Below, in pieces: positions 1 through 9,064 of a stretch of DNA of 64,000 nucleotides. The notes under the pieces were generated by a model. The model had not been told where the DNA came from, ran no database searches, and saw only the letters and a program-made list of their open reading frames with translations. The stretch comes from Scilla litardierei (taxonomy: Eukaryota > Streptophyta > Magnoliopsida > Asparagales > Asparagaceae). Both the position numbers and the translations under genes were made by a program. The DNA lies in contig CM061142.1 of assembly GCA_030789695.1 (NCBI GenBank), positions 47,805,987 to 47,869,986 of the forward strand, written 5' to 3'. Position 1 is the first letter of the stretch, and each line of letters opens with the position of its first letter.

Positions 1-425
1 CGTCGTTCAACTACCGGCTATTGCATATTCCTTGGTTCCTCTCTTATTTCTTGGCATAGAAAACAACAATACACTGTGTCTAGATCCAACACTGAGGCTA
101 AGTAACGTGCCATGGCAGACACTGTAGCTAAACTAAAATGGATGTGTCTCTATTACTTGACAGGGGTGTAAATGGCCACTTCATATTCTGCTATATTGTG
201 ACAACAAAAGTGTCATACATATTGCTACAAATCCCGTGTTTCATGAACACACAAAGCATATCGAAGTTGATTGTCAATTGGTTCATCAAGAACATGATGC
301 TTAAAGGATTTCACTTCCGTATCTTACCCTGCAAAAATCAGGTGGCTGATTTTTTCACCAAGGCGCAAACACGGGCTCAATGTCAGCATTTCTTATCCAA
401 ACTCTTGCGGCTTGACATACCTTAA
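1..425 (+). pseudogene. C0: Ty1/copia pol 3' end (RNase H), broken
   Basis: Frame +1 from the window edge reads [18 protein letters not shown] followed by [24 protein letters not shown], the C-terminal RNase H of Ty1/copia polyproteins, where SRSSTEAEYRAMA is usual; the tyrosine codon has become a stop near base 103. Further on [15 protein letters not shown] is readable, then the frame shifts and CKNQVADFFTKA, the usual end of copia pol, appears in another frame. The piece therefore has at least one stop and one or more frameshifts and cannot make enzyme. It is followed by a purine tract and LTR sequence, as expected for the 3' end of an element. The 5' part lies outside the window. Confidence 0.85.
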
Positions 426-429
426 ATTT

Positions 430-445
430 AAGGGGGGAGGGCGGA
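430..445 (+). other. C0 polypurine tract
   Basis: AAGGGGGGAGGGCGGA lies just after the pol tail and just before LTR-like sequence, the position of the plus-strand primer in copia elements. Confidence 0.6.
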
Positions 446-453
446 TTTGTGTG

Positions 454-750
454 TGTTAAGATATTAATTAGTATAGTGTTTTGTCTCTTGGGTTTTTGTG
501 TAGTCCATGAGGGGGTGTGTTAAGATATTAATTGGTATATCGTTGTGTCTCTTGGGTTTTTGTGTGGTCCCTTAGTTTACTGTGCTTTCCCCTGGGGTAG
601 TGTGTTGTTTCTTGGGAGTAGTATACTGTCTCTTAGGCTTATGTGCCCAGATTGTCAATTCATGAAATTAAGTGTGTACAATAATAACTACATAGATTGC
701 TTACAAAATATTAGAGAAGATGATTAGATTCATGTATAATACATGGCTGT
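454..750 (+). repeat. C0 3' LTR (approximate) with duplicated head
   Basis: The sequence begins TGTTAAGATATTAATTAG, typical of the start of short copia LTRs. The first ~64 bp are repeated directly: the copy at 454 (through TCTCTTGGGTTTTTGTGT) recurs from 518 with a few changes. The 3' end is not certain; a boundary near CACTTCA at about 750, before an A-rich run, is a guess because the partner LTR is not in the window. Confidence 0.5.
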
Positions 751-970
751 CACTTCAAAAAAAAATAAAAATAAAAAAATTGATAGTATATTTGCGCCTT
801 GGTTTAACAAAGTAAGCATATTTTCCCATGCCTAAATATTGTATTTTTTTTATTCTTCTCCTGCGATCTTTGCTTCAAGAGCCAGGTCACTTGTCGGGAA
901 GCAATTGCTCTAGCGGCGCCTCTCCCTACGTCGGAACTGCGGGATTGAGCCTGCGTGCATGCTGAATCCG
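751..970. other. Unassigned DNA
   Basis: An A-rich run is followed by moderately GC-rich single-copy-looking sequence. I see no coding frame, RNA gene or repeat here. Confidence 0.4.
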
Positions 971-1081
971 GGGTGTTTGGCACTATTAATTAAAAAATGG
1001 AAAAAATGCCACATCACGGGTTTCCTCACACACATTTCTACATTTTTTCCATTTTTGCAATAAATAGTACCATACACAGCC
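971..1081. mobile_element. Foldback MITE-like element, ~110 bp
   Basis: The left arm (971-1008, GGGTGTTTGGCACTATTAAT then AAAAAATGGAAAAAATG) is matched in inverted orientation by 1041-1081, which reads back as GGCTGTGTATGGTACTATTT and on through AAAAATGGAAAAAATG. The ~40-bp arms around a ~30-bp loop are typical of foldback MITEs. A clear target-site duplication is not visible, so the superfamily is undecided. Confidence 0.6.
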
Positions 1082-1159
1082 TTTTTCCATGTGTATATAA
1101 CACAGTCTGAAAAAATTCCAGATCATTGCGTGGGTGAATCACACGAGACGTGCTAAAAT

Positions 1160-1363
1160 ACACCGCAGTTTATGCGGTGTAAGTACTGTTTACCCCAAAA
1201 AAATTGAGCTGTGCTCTATGCACCTCAAATAATGAGGTGCAGTTACCCTTTTCAGCCAAAAACAGTGATTATATCAAATCAATATTTCCAATCAAACTCC
1301 ATTTTTTCCAAACTTGGCAAAAAATTGCACACAAACCTATATGCACCTCATGTTTTGAGGTGC
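1160..1363. repeat. Three similar short hairpins
   Basis: Perfect inverted repeats lie at 1160-1180 (ACACCGCA / TGCGGTGT), 1220-1240 (GCACCTCA / TGAGGTGC) and 1343-1363 (GCACCTCA / TGAGGTGC). The loops are 5 nt and the last two share the same stem. Each is followed by AGT or AGAT and a pyrimidine-rich stretch. Function is unknown. Confidence 0.6.
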
Positions 1364-1485
1364 AGATAGTATTTCTCAAAAAATTTCCAAGAATGAAAGA
1401 TTGTGTGTGATGAGACATTTGACTTGCCAGAAATTTTTTTCGGATTATAAACAGTGCATACATCGTATTTTCTGCTATGTATTTA

Positions 1486-1995
1486 GGGCCTGTTTCTTTT
1501 GCGTGAAGTTGGCTGGAAAGTGCAAAAAAATCACTGAATTTATACTATTCATGTCAAATCGCTGCAGAAGCAAAGCTTCTTGTTTCTTTGGGGAAAAAAA
1601 CCGAGCGGAAAATTTCGTGTTCTGGCGCCGACGTGGACACCCATTCGCGGATTCTGCGACCCTCTCACAATCCCCGCGTTTTGCGCGGAATTTGCGATAA
1701 TTTCGTGAGAAAGTGTATTTGTGGGCCCCAATACTTGCTCTCTCCCAATTGCAGCTGTTCCCACTAGTTTTTTTACTCTTTTTAATTACAATTAATTAAT
1801 TAGTGGACCACATATCAAACTTTCTCATACAACTTTCTCAACAAAAGAAACACACTAGCACAAGAAAGTTGGGTGGAGCCCACATACAATTCTCAAACCA
1901 ACTTTCCAACCCGTGGTCCCCACATCAAGATTCCACCAAGATTTACTATTGACAACAGTAAATCCCAACCCATTCTCACTCAAAGAAACAGACCC
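1486..1995. mobile_element. Tourist-type MITE (PIF/Harbinger-like), 510 bp
   Basis: The left end GGGCCTGTTTCTTTTG and the inverted right end GGGTCTGTTTCTTTGAG form terminal inverted repeats. They are flanked by TTA at 1483-1485 and 1996-1998, a 3-bp duplication expected of PIF/Harbinger elements. No transposase is encoded and the interior has no convincing frame, so this is a non-autonomous element. Confidence 0.8.
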
Positions 1996-1998
1996 TTA

Positions 1999-3198
1999 GC
2001 ACGTCTCAATCTGATATAACCTTTTTAAGTGTGACCCACTCAGTTATAAGCTTGCCACGCGTCCATACGACAGCAATCTTTGGACAGGTGTAGGCCCGGA
2101 GGCAGTGTATATGGAAGCTGATCTGGCATTTTGTTTTTGTTCCTTTTAATAATGTTGCATTATTCACCCTTTTTAAACTTTTTTGAGTTAATTATTCAGT
2201 CAAGTCTGACGACAAAAGCTGGCAAGACGTCCATCTTTCTGGTCGCCGGGAACCGGCGCCTACCGGTCGCTCGGTGCTCGATCATCTCTCGTGTTTTATT
2301 AAGGGCAGGCTGCTATGTTCATCGTAATTTTCTCTGAACATTAAAATAAGATTGTGTATGCCTAACAAAGGATTATACGTTGATACTCAATGGGAGAGTA
2401 AACAGCCTCAACTGCAGATGCTGACGTGGTGCGGCATGGCACGCTGCAGTACGGCGCTTGTTGCCACTGCAACACGTGCCTTTGGGAGGCACGTGAGCAG
2501 AACACTCTCGTGCAGCGCGTGCGGTGGGCCCCTCTCCCACGGCGAGCCGTGCCTCACTGCGGATGCTGGCAGCGGGCCCATCCCGCGAGCCCCGGCAATG
2601 GTTCACGCATTCAAAATTTTAGAAATGTGGTGGGCCCATCAAGAGTGTTCAGCGTTGTTTGGAAAGGTTTGGAAATGCACGTGGGCGAGCACCCTATGCA
2701 CTTTCAATTTTTCGCCATGTAATTGAAACATTAACATATAATGTATATTATGCACATTTTAGAAGGGCTCCCGTGCCACAATTATACAGACCTAATTTCT
2801 AAAAATTTTATTCACTTCTATACAGCCAAATACAGCCCCGTTTGGCAACCACTGTTGGTGTTGGTGTTAGTCACACTCCTGATCAACCGTAGCCACACAA
2901 TATTGTTTTGGATGGGAGTGGGGTTATATGATGATGTTTTATAACTGTTTCGGGATGTTTTCTCACCACTAGAATTGTTGGAAGATGGTTTAGAAGCAGC
3001 AGCTGATGTAGGACGACGTAATCCGCTTATTAGATGTTGGACGAGCTATTTTCAGGCTGAGGGTACTCTGGTTCGAGCTATGTGTTGGCTGTTGTGGGTC
3101 CTTAGAGATATAAAATCGACGACCGGCCCAAGTCGATCAGACGACAAAACCATAAAAGCAGCGGAAAACAGATCTAAAAATATTTTCTAAATCAAGCC
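1999..3198. other. Unassigned DNA left of the Tat-like element
   Basis: No large element end, RNA gene or recognisable protein is visible. A GC-rich patch at about 2415-2690 is open in several frames (for example 2352-2726), but this is expected of GC-rich DNA and I recognise no domain. The patch contains GGGCCC several times and ACGTG motifs. A string CCCCGTTTGGCAAC near 2837 resembles a DNA-transposon end, but no matching inverted end was found. Confidence 0.4.
2473..2495. promoter_or_regulatory. G-box inverted repeat
   Basis: CACGTGCC and GGCACGTG form a perfect 8-bp inverted repeat around a 7-nt loop, each arm containing a CACGTG G-box, the core bound by plant bZIP and bHLH factors. A third CACGTG lies at 2678-2683. 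Whether any gene is controlled from here cannot be told. Confidence 0.35.
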
Positions 3199-3407
3199 TG
3201 TTGCGTCATAGGGCCGGCACTCGAGGAGGCTCGTTCAGCGAAGCGACTAAAGCCCACTAAGCCCACTAAAGAAGCCTGAAGCTAACTCAGTTAAAGCTCA
3301 TATACCATTCGCTCGTTGCAATCCCACCAATTGAACGTGGGATTGAGGGTGAGCTCATAATGGCGGGGACGTGGGTGACGGTTACTCCTATTAAAGGGAG
3401 AAGATCA

Positions 3408-3474
3408 TGACGTCATAATAGGGAGACCGTTATCCTCCCAACGCCACTAAAGGGACCCAAGAGGTCTATAAATA
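3408..3474 (+). promoter_or_regulatory. T1 LTR promoter: CRE-like site and TATA box
   Basis: TGACGTCA, a palindromic bZIP-type site, lies at 3408-3415 and TATAAATA at 3467-3474. Spacing and position inside the LTR fit a U3 core promoter. Confidence 0.5.
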
Positions 3475-3792
3475 CGGAGAAGATGAGCAGAATAGAGGAG
3501 GTACGAGATATGATACTCTGACATTTTTTCTATACTCCAACTAATATTTCTTCCTCAAAAGAGCTTGCGACGCTAGAGCTGAGACGAGCCTCCGTGGGTC
3601 GATCTCAGCTGCTCCAAGTTTCCTCCCTTAAGTTCCGTTCTAACTTAAGCATTGGAGGGGTTTGGGTCGGGACCCAGATCCGACCCACTTGATGCTTCCT
3701 TGTGGTGCATATTATCGAGGCCCGATCCAGCGAGAAGGCCGTGTCGGTGCTTCTCTACATCGATCGACCGAGGCTCGATCCATTCAAGGGTT

Positions 3793-3797
3793 GAATA
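3793..3797. repeat. C1 target-site duplication, left copy
   Basis: GAATA precedes the TG of C1 and is repeated exactly at 11199-11203 after its terminal CA. Confidence 0.9.
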
Positions 3798-4277
3798 TGA
3801 TGGAAATTGAATTCCACCCCTAAGTAATTTTGATGATGAGCACACCAAATGAATGCTTAGTGTACTAACTACACTACACTTTAAGTATACAGATTTCGTG
3901 AAGCTCTACTAATACTCCAAGAAGCACGCATCAATACTCCACGACAAAGACGAACATGGCTAAACCCAAGTGATGAAGCTCAAGCTCAAACAAAACAAGA
4001 AGCTCAAATAGAAGCTCATCTTCACTTCATCAAGTTGACTAAGCTGCCGAAGACATGTTCAGAGTCTAGTGTGAGTGTGTCGTGTCTTTTAGGATATTTG
4101 TCAAAGCCATATCAAATAGACAACACACACACAAATGATTTCAAAACAAATGTTTTAACTATCTTCAAAAATAGTTTTTAAAGAGCTTTTCTAGTCACTT
4201 CATAATTCTCGTAGTGAAACTCCACGCACCCTATAGTTAACTACACTTTTGACTAGAACAACAGGAAAAACTCCTCT

Positions 4278-4377
4278 GGGAGTCGACTACCAAAAGTAGG
4301 GAGTCGACTACCTGTCAGGGACGAAAATTTCCTAGACCCCTCTGGGAGTCGACTACCTATATAGGGAGTCGACTACC
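4278..4377 (+). repeat. C1 paired palindromic motifs upstream of TATA
   Basis: GGGAGTCGACTACC occurs at 4278-4291, 4299-4312, 4344-4357 and 4364-4377, that is, as two pairs with 6-7 bp between members. Each carries the palindrome AGTCGACT. A third pair lies at 5270-5304 near the LTR end, and the 3' LTR repeats the set. The array ends about 120 bp upstream of the TATA box. Confidence 0.9.
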
Positions 4378-4494
4378 TGCTGGAAATTTTCAGACGTTTT
4401 GAATTTGAATTTTAAAATCTTTTGAGCAATTTACTCCGAAAATTTTGGGACAAAAGTCAAACCAAATTTGAAATTCAAATCTCAGTTTTTTCCC

Positions 4495-4502
4495 TATAAA
4501 TA
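4495..4502 (+). promoter_or_regulatory. C1 LTR TATA box
   Basis: CCCTATAAATAGAGC is a strong plant TATA context inside the LTR. Transcription would start about 30 bp downstream. Confidence 0.65.
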
Positions 4503-5503
4503 GAGCTTAATTCTTTTGTGAAAAATAAAACAAGATTGAAAATCAAAAATTCGCAAAAGCTCTCGTGAATCAAAAGCTCTCTCATTTTTCTCTAGCCAAT
4601 TTTAATTTCAGTTTTTGATCTTGCAATATTTTTTCCAATTCTTTTGAAGATCATATTATTATTTTATTGGCTAAGTTGTTTTTCAAAATCCTCTCTATTA
4701 TTTCTCTTTAATTCTATTTGAAGGATTTTTGAAAAAGCTCTAGATCACAAAGAACTTATCTCGTATCTTTGTGTGATCTAGACTATCATTCTATTAAGCC
4801 ACTACACAATTGTCTATCTTTTGATTGGCTATAGAATCGGGTGTATTTTCAATCTCTATCATTTATTGTAGAGTATTGAACAAATCTCTTATTGTGTTAA
4901 TTGTTGGAACACTAGACAAGTCTAGTTGTTGCCAGTTGGAAAGTCCTCGGTTTGTGAGGCAAGGGTGAACCCTAGACAAGTCTAGGCGTTGTGTTCGGAA
5001 ATCCTGGTCAAGGCTAGGTCGTTGGAAATCCTAACGAGTGAAGTTAGGTGCTTGTATTTGCCAAGGCAGATAGTGGAAATCTCGTACCGGATTGGTCGGG
5101 GACTGGACGTACCCGGGTTGCGGGGAACCAGGATAAAAATCCTTGTCTTTGTGCTTGCATTTTCTGTGTTTGGTTATCTTTGCATTTATTCTATCTACAG
5201 CAAATATCAATCCTATTTCTATACGCTGAGATTTACATCTATAATCTTATTTGTTCTAACATATACTCTGGGAGTCGACTACTGCTCATAAGGAGTCGAC
5301 TACCTGCTGTGAATATTCGCTGTGCACTTTAAATTATATTGTTGATTAAGAACCAAGCGTAGATAGCTCTACTTGGTTTCTTAGGCAACATTAGAAGGAT
5401 TTGTTTTTGTGTTGATTGATTAAAGAACGAAAAAGTTTTATCTTTATACAACACTATTCAACCCCCCCTTCTAGTGTTGTTTGCCATCCACAGGATCCAA
5501 CAC

Positions 5504-5516
5504 TTGGTATCAAAGC
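5504..5516 (+). other. C1 primer-binding site
   Basis: TTGGTATCAAAGC begins 2 bp after the LTR and matches the tRNA-iMet-complementary primer site of plant copia elements, normally TGGTATCAGAGC, with one change. Confidence 0.85.
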
Positions 5517-5531
5517 GAGGCTACAATAGTG

Positions 5532-7205
5532 ATGGCGTCAACATCTTTTCACTCCGAAGGATTGAACACTATGCGACCACCTCTATTCAACGGAACCAAC
5601 TACGCCAGCTGGAAGATCCAAATGAAGACTCACCTAGAGTCATTGGATATTGAAGCATGGACTATCACCAAAGTCCCGTACATCGCACCCACCGACGTTG
5701 AGTTTGGAAAATGGTCCATTGATGACAAGAAGAGAGCTAATCTCAATGCAAAAGCAATGAATGCCTTGTTTTGCGCTGTTACAGGAAATGAGTTCAATCG
5801 AGTTTCCCAATGTGAGACAGCACATCAAATTTGGCACACTCTTCAGGTAAGTCACGAAGGTACAGAAAAGGTAAAAGAATCTCGTATAAATGTATTACAT
5901 TCAAAATTCGAAACTTTTAAAATGGAAGAAGGAGAGAGTATCACAGATGTGAATACTCGTTTTACTAACATTACAAATGAGCTTGCAGGACTAGGAAAGA
6001 AACTTTCCGAGTATGAACAGGTAATGAAGATACTAAGATCACTCCGACCCGAATGGAAGGGAAAGACCACGGCCATTCGAAAAGCTCACAATGTAAAGGA
6101 TCTCACCATCGAAGAACTGATGGGAAATCTCATGGCATATGAGATCGAGCTTGAAGAAGACAAGAAAATCGAAGAAAAACCAAAGAAGAAAAATCTTGCA
6201 TTCAAAGCTCAAGAAGAAGACTCCGACTACACGGACAAAGAAGATCACATCGCGTTCATTTCAAAGAACTTTAAAGAGTTCATCACAAGTAAGTATGGAA
6301 AACGATCTTTTAGACCCACTAAAGGTATTATTTGTTTTGGTTGCAATAAACCAGGGCATGTCAAGAGAGATTGTCCATTGGAAAGAAACAACCGTGATTC
6401 CAGAGATCGTGGGAAGAACAAAGAGAATAATGAAAGACGAACCAATACAAGAAACAAGTTTCGACGACCAAAGAAAGAAGCCTATGCAGCCTTCGATCAG
6501 AGCGACGATTCATCATCCGACGAAACCTCAGACGAAGATAATGATGAAAGAAGAGAGACGGCACATATGTGTTTCATGGCATCTACATCCTCCAAGGTAA
6601 GCTCGCATCATGATTCATCTAGCGACAATGAGTCATCGTCAAGCGATGATGAAGACTTGGACTATAGGGGAGCATATAAAGAGCTATGCAAAATGCATGA
6701 AAAGCTCATTAAAGAACATAGAAAAACACTTAGAATTGCTAAAAGAGAGACTAAGGAAAAAGAAGAAGTCATTAAAGAAAATAGTCTTCTTAAAGAGAAA
6801 AATGATCTTTTACAAAAGGATATTTTGCTAGTAAATGAAAAGGTTGAAAGTCTGAATAATCTTCTCGTATCCGTCAAAGATAAATACGACGCTACGATGA
6901 AAATTATTGAGAATTTCAATAAAGGAAAAGGGAAGCTAGATAATATAATAGATAATCAAAAAGCTTCATCTAGCAAAACCGGACTTGGCTATGATTCACA
7001 TCATACCAAGAAACGGGTTAAGCACACTAGGATGCATCATGCTAACGATAATGTTTTAAGCATCTGGGTACCAAAGAAATTATCTGATCAGCAAAAAGAA
7101 AGGTACGCCACTAACTTTGTTCAACAGATTCATTTTAACAAAAATTATAAGTATATTGTTCATGAAGGAACTAAACCGTATTGGGTTTGGTTTCCTAAAG
7201 ACTAA
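5532..7205 (+). CDS. gag: C1 Gag polyprotein (nucleocapsid), intact
   Basis: This is an uninterrupted 557-residue copia Gag, the structural protein that packages element RNA in cytoplasmic virus-like particles. The ATG at 5532 was chosen because the frame upstream lies in LTR and primer site, and the product then begins like other Gags. PPLFNGTNYASWK near residues 16-28 is the copia Gag N-terminal signature, followed by the helical UBN2-type domain. A CCHC zinc knuckle, CFGCNKPGHVKRDC, spans residues 268-281. Acidic serine-rich and Lys/Glu-rich coiled-coil stretches follow. The C-terminus carries IWVPKK and YWVWFPKD, shared in form with the C2 and C4 Gags. It ends in a stop and is not fused to pol, unlike autonomous copia elements. 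Confidence 0.93.
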   Translation: MASTSFHSEGLNTMRPPLFNGTNYASWKIQMKTHLESLDIEAWTITKVPYIAPTDVEFGKWSIDDKKRANLNAKAMNALFCAVTGNEFNRVSQCETAHQIWHTLQVSHEGTEKVKESRINVLHSKFETFKMEEGESITDVNTRFTNITNELAGLGKKLSEYEQVMKILRSLRPEWKGKTTAIRKAHNVKDLTIEELMGNLMAYEIELEEDKKIEEKPKKKNLAFKAQEEDSDYTDKEDHIAFISKNFKEFITSKYGKRSFRPTKGIICFGCNKPGHVKRDCPLERNNRDSRDRGKNKENNERRTNTRNKFRRPKKEAYAAFDQSDDSSSDETSDEDNDERRETAHMCFMASTSSKVSSHHDSSSDNESSSSDDEDLDYRGAYKELCKMHEKLIKEHRKTLRIAKRETKEKEEVIKENSLLKEKNDLLQKDILLVNEKVESLNNLLVSVKDKYDATMKIIENFNKGKGKLDNIIDNQKASSSKTGLGYDSHHTKKRVKHTRMHHANDNVLSIWVPKKLSDQQKERYATNFVQQIHFNKNYKYIVHEGTKPYWVWFPKD

Positions 7206-7470
7206 CTCCTCGGACTCAAAACCAAAGAGTACCATAAAACGCTTATCTTTCAGGTGCTCTAAAAAGGAGGAAAACAATGAAGAAAATTCAGGAAGCCAAA
7301 CGGCTGAATCGGAACAAATTTTTTTATATTTATATAATTATTTAAATGAGTTGAAATAAGATAAATTTGTATGTATGATTGTGTTTTATTCCTTAAAATA
7401 TTTTTTTAAAAAGAGCTCGTTCAACCTGGACCAAACTTTCTCCGGGATGAGAAAACGACTCAACCCAGCA

Positions 7471-7505
7471 GGGAGTCGACTACCTACAAGAGGGAGTCGA
7501 CTACC
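7471..7505 (+). repeat. Extra copy of the C1 LTR motif pair inside C1
   Basis: GGGAGTCGACTACC occurs at 7471-7484 and 7492-7505, a pair with 7-bp spacing like those in the LTR, although this is internal sequence. A shortened form, TAGCCGACTACC, lies near 7703. Confidence 0.85.
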
Positions 7506-7803
7506 AGTGCGTAAAATTCTGGGTTGCCTCTTTTTTGACTATCTCCTATTGGGTTCTATTTGAGGGAATGGGTCAAGATCCGTTAAGATAACTTACCCAC
7601 TAAGTCTAAAACCCATCCTAGCCACCCAAATCTAGATCTAATGGCTCCTATTTCTCCTCATCTCTTCACCTCCTCAATCAAAACCCAAAGAAAACCCTAG
7701 AGGTAGCCGACTACCTCCTTTTCCCCTCTCCTCTCTTGTGTTTTCATCTTGGAGCTTGGACTTTTGAAGCATATTTTTTTATCTTCCTTCAAATTTACCC
7801 AAG

Positions 7804-7900
7804 GTAAAATTTTTTTACTTCCATGAACTTTATTATTTCATTTCTCTTGGTTATCTAGTAGTGTAAAAATATATTTTTTTGTTGTTTTTACTCTATCTAG
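7804..7900 (+). other. Possible 5'-leader intron before the C1 extra ORF
   Basis: AAG|GTAAAAT at 7804 is a good donor and CTATCTAG|ATG at 7900 a good acceptor. The 97 bp between are T-rich, as in plant introns, and the acceptor abuts the start codon of the extra ORF. This is inference from splice-site form only. Confidence 0.4.
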
Positions 7901-9064
7901 ATGCCTTTCAAAGGAGCTTTCCCTAAGAAGAGAAAAATTGCTACTGCTAATGTTGATTCTGAGAAAGAAATCATCCTACCCTATCTCTTCAAATCAACTA
8001 CCTATGAACACTTTGTTAAAGTTTCTAAGAAACCAATCTTGCATGAAAGATTTGTCAAACTTCATGATGTCATTAATTACGGTATTGACAGTCTGCTAGA
8101 TTTCCAAAACTTAGCAAATTTGTTCTCCTCTGAAAATGTGTATATGTGTTATCCTAGGCTTGTTCATCTCTTTTATGCAAACATGGATTATGATCTCGTG
8201 AAAAGTCGTTTCATTACTAAGGTTCTGGATACCAAACTTGCAATTACTGTAAAATCCCTAGGTGAAGCCCTAGGAATCCCATACTCCGGTATGATCCTCG
8301 ATAAAATTGAAATGACTGATGAGAATACCCTAGAGAGAATGTACCTGCCTGGTAAACACTTTCAGACTAAACTTCCTTGTAGCCATCTTCGCTATCCAGC
8401 AAGAATCCTAGCTAATATTCTGTCGTATAACATTACTCAAAAATCTGGAAGTCATGCTATCCTTTCTGAAAAACAAGCTAAATGCATCTATGCCATTCTT
8501 GGTAACATTCGTGTGAATTGGGCTAAAGTCATCATGGATTCCATCCTACTTTCAGCTTCATCTGACAGACCTTCCTCCACTCTTTCTCATGGGCACTATC
8601 TGACCATTCTATTCATTAGATTTAACGTGCCTTTGGATCATGAAACAACCATTCTAGAACCTGCTCGTGTCTTTGATGTTCATGCTCTTGGGAGAATGAA
8701 TCTCCATCATGACCTTGATGAGAACGTCCCTGAAGAGCAAATCACTACCGAAGGAGGATCATCATCCTCAAGGCGAGGTAAGAAGGTTGTAATTTCAGAT
8801 TCTGATGAAGATAGTGAGGAAGAAGAAAAAGGAAGCGGCGAGGAAGAAGAAGAAGTTCCTGCTTACATCCTTGAACTTCAGGAGATGCTCCTGAAAAAGA
8901 TTGGAAAATTGAAGATCTCACAGGAGAAAGGATTTGAAGATCTCAATCAAAAGGTGGATGACCTCAAGGAAATCGTAGTGCAAAGCAAGAAGATGACTGA
9001 TGAGACGCTTGTTATGATCCTTGAAGAGATCAAGGAACTGAAAAAGAACAGCGGTCACCCTTAG
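7901..9064 (+). CDS. C1 accessory ORF, plant-transposon-protein-like (PF20167-type)
   Basis: An uninterrupted 387-codon ORF lies in the place where pol would be expected. Residues ~25-250 form an alpha-helical domain with motifs such as RFVKLHDV, LGIPYSG, CIYAILGN, LSHGHYLTILFIRFNVPLD. This layout resembles the 'putative plant transposon protein' domain (Pfam PF20167) known from plant retrotransposon-associated proteins; the assignment is from memory and not searched. A serine/acidic linker (about 270-300) with an Arg-Lys patch (RRGKKVV) follows, then a C-terminal coiled coil. No catalytic motif of protease, RT, RNase H or integrase is present. Two PPT-like tracts follow it. The role is unknown; possibilities include a capsid partner, chromatin-targeting factor or silencing suppressor. 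Its openness in a young element suggests selection. Confidence 0.7.
   Translation: MPFKGAFPKKRKIATANVDSEKEIILPYLFKSTTYEHFVKVSKKPILHERFVKLHDVINYGIDSLLDFQNLANLFSSENVYMCYPRLVHLFYANMDYDLVKSRFITKVLDTKLAITVKSLGEALGIPYSGMILDKIEMTDENTLERMYLPGKHFQTKLPCSHLRYPARILANILSYNITQKSGSHAILSEKQAKCIYAILGNIRVNWAKVIMDSILLSASSDRPSSTLSHGHYLTILFIRFNVPLDHETTILEPARVFDVHALGRMNLHHDLDENVPEEQITTEGGSSSSRRGKKVVISDSDEDSEEEEKGSGEEEEEVPAYILELQEMLLKKIGKLKISQEKGFEDLNQKVDDLKEIVVQSKKMTDETLVMILEEIKELKKNSGHP

Larger units (their letters stand above)
3199..3797 (+). repeat. T1 5' LTR, left part
   Basis: The LTR is taken to start at TGTTGCGTCATAGGG because the following sequence leads through a TATA box to the Tat-like primer site once C1 is removed. 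It is interrupted at 3797 by C1 and resumes at 11204. The exact start is uncertain because no second LTR is available for comparison. Confidence 0.55.
3798..5502 (+). repeat. C1 5' LTR
   Basis: The LTR starts TGATGGAAATTGAATTCC and ends GGATCCAACA, immediately before the primer site. A near-identical copy lies at 9498-11198; the only gap is 4 bp absent from that copy around 10477. Confidence 0.97.

Noticed and set aside
2352..2726. 124-codon ORF in the GC-rich patch
   Set aside because: Another frame of the same patch is open too and no domain is recognisable.
2837..2850. CCCCGTTTGGCAAC as a DNA-transposon end
   Set aside because: No inverted partner or target duplication was found within several kb.
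4989..5332. ORFs of about 95-100 codons in the C1 LTR, repeated at 10685-10987
   Set aside because: They lie near the LTR end, have no recognisable domain, and are present twice only because LTRs are duplicated.
6139..6600. 153-codon ORF overlapping C1 gag
   Set aside because: A shadow in another frame of the real Gag.
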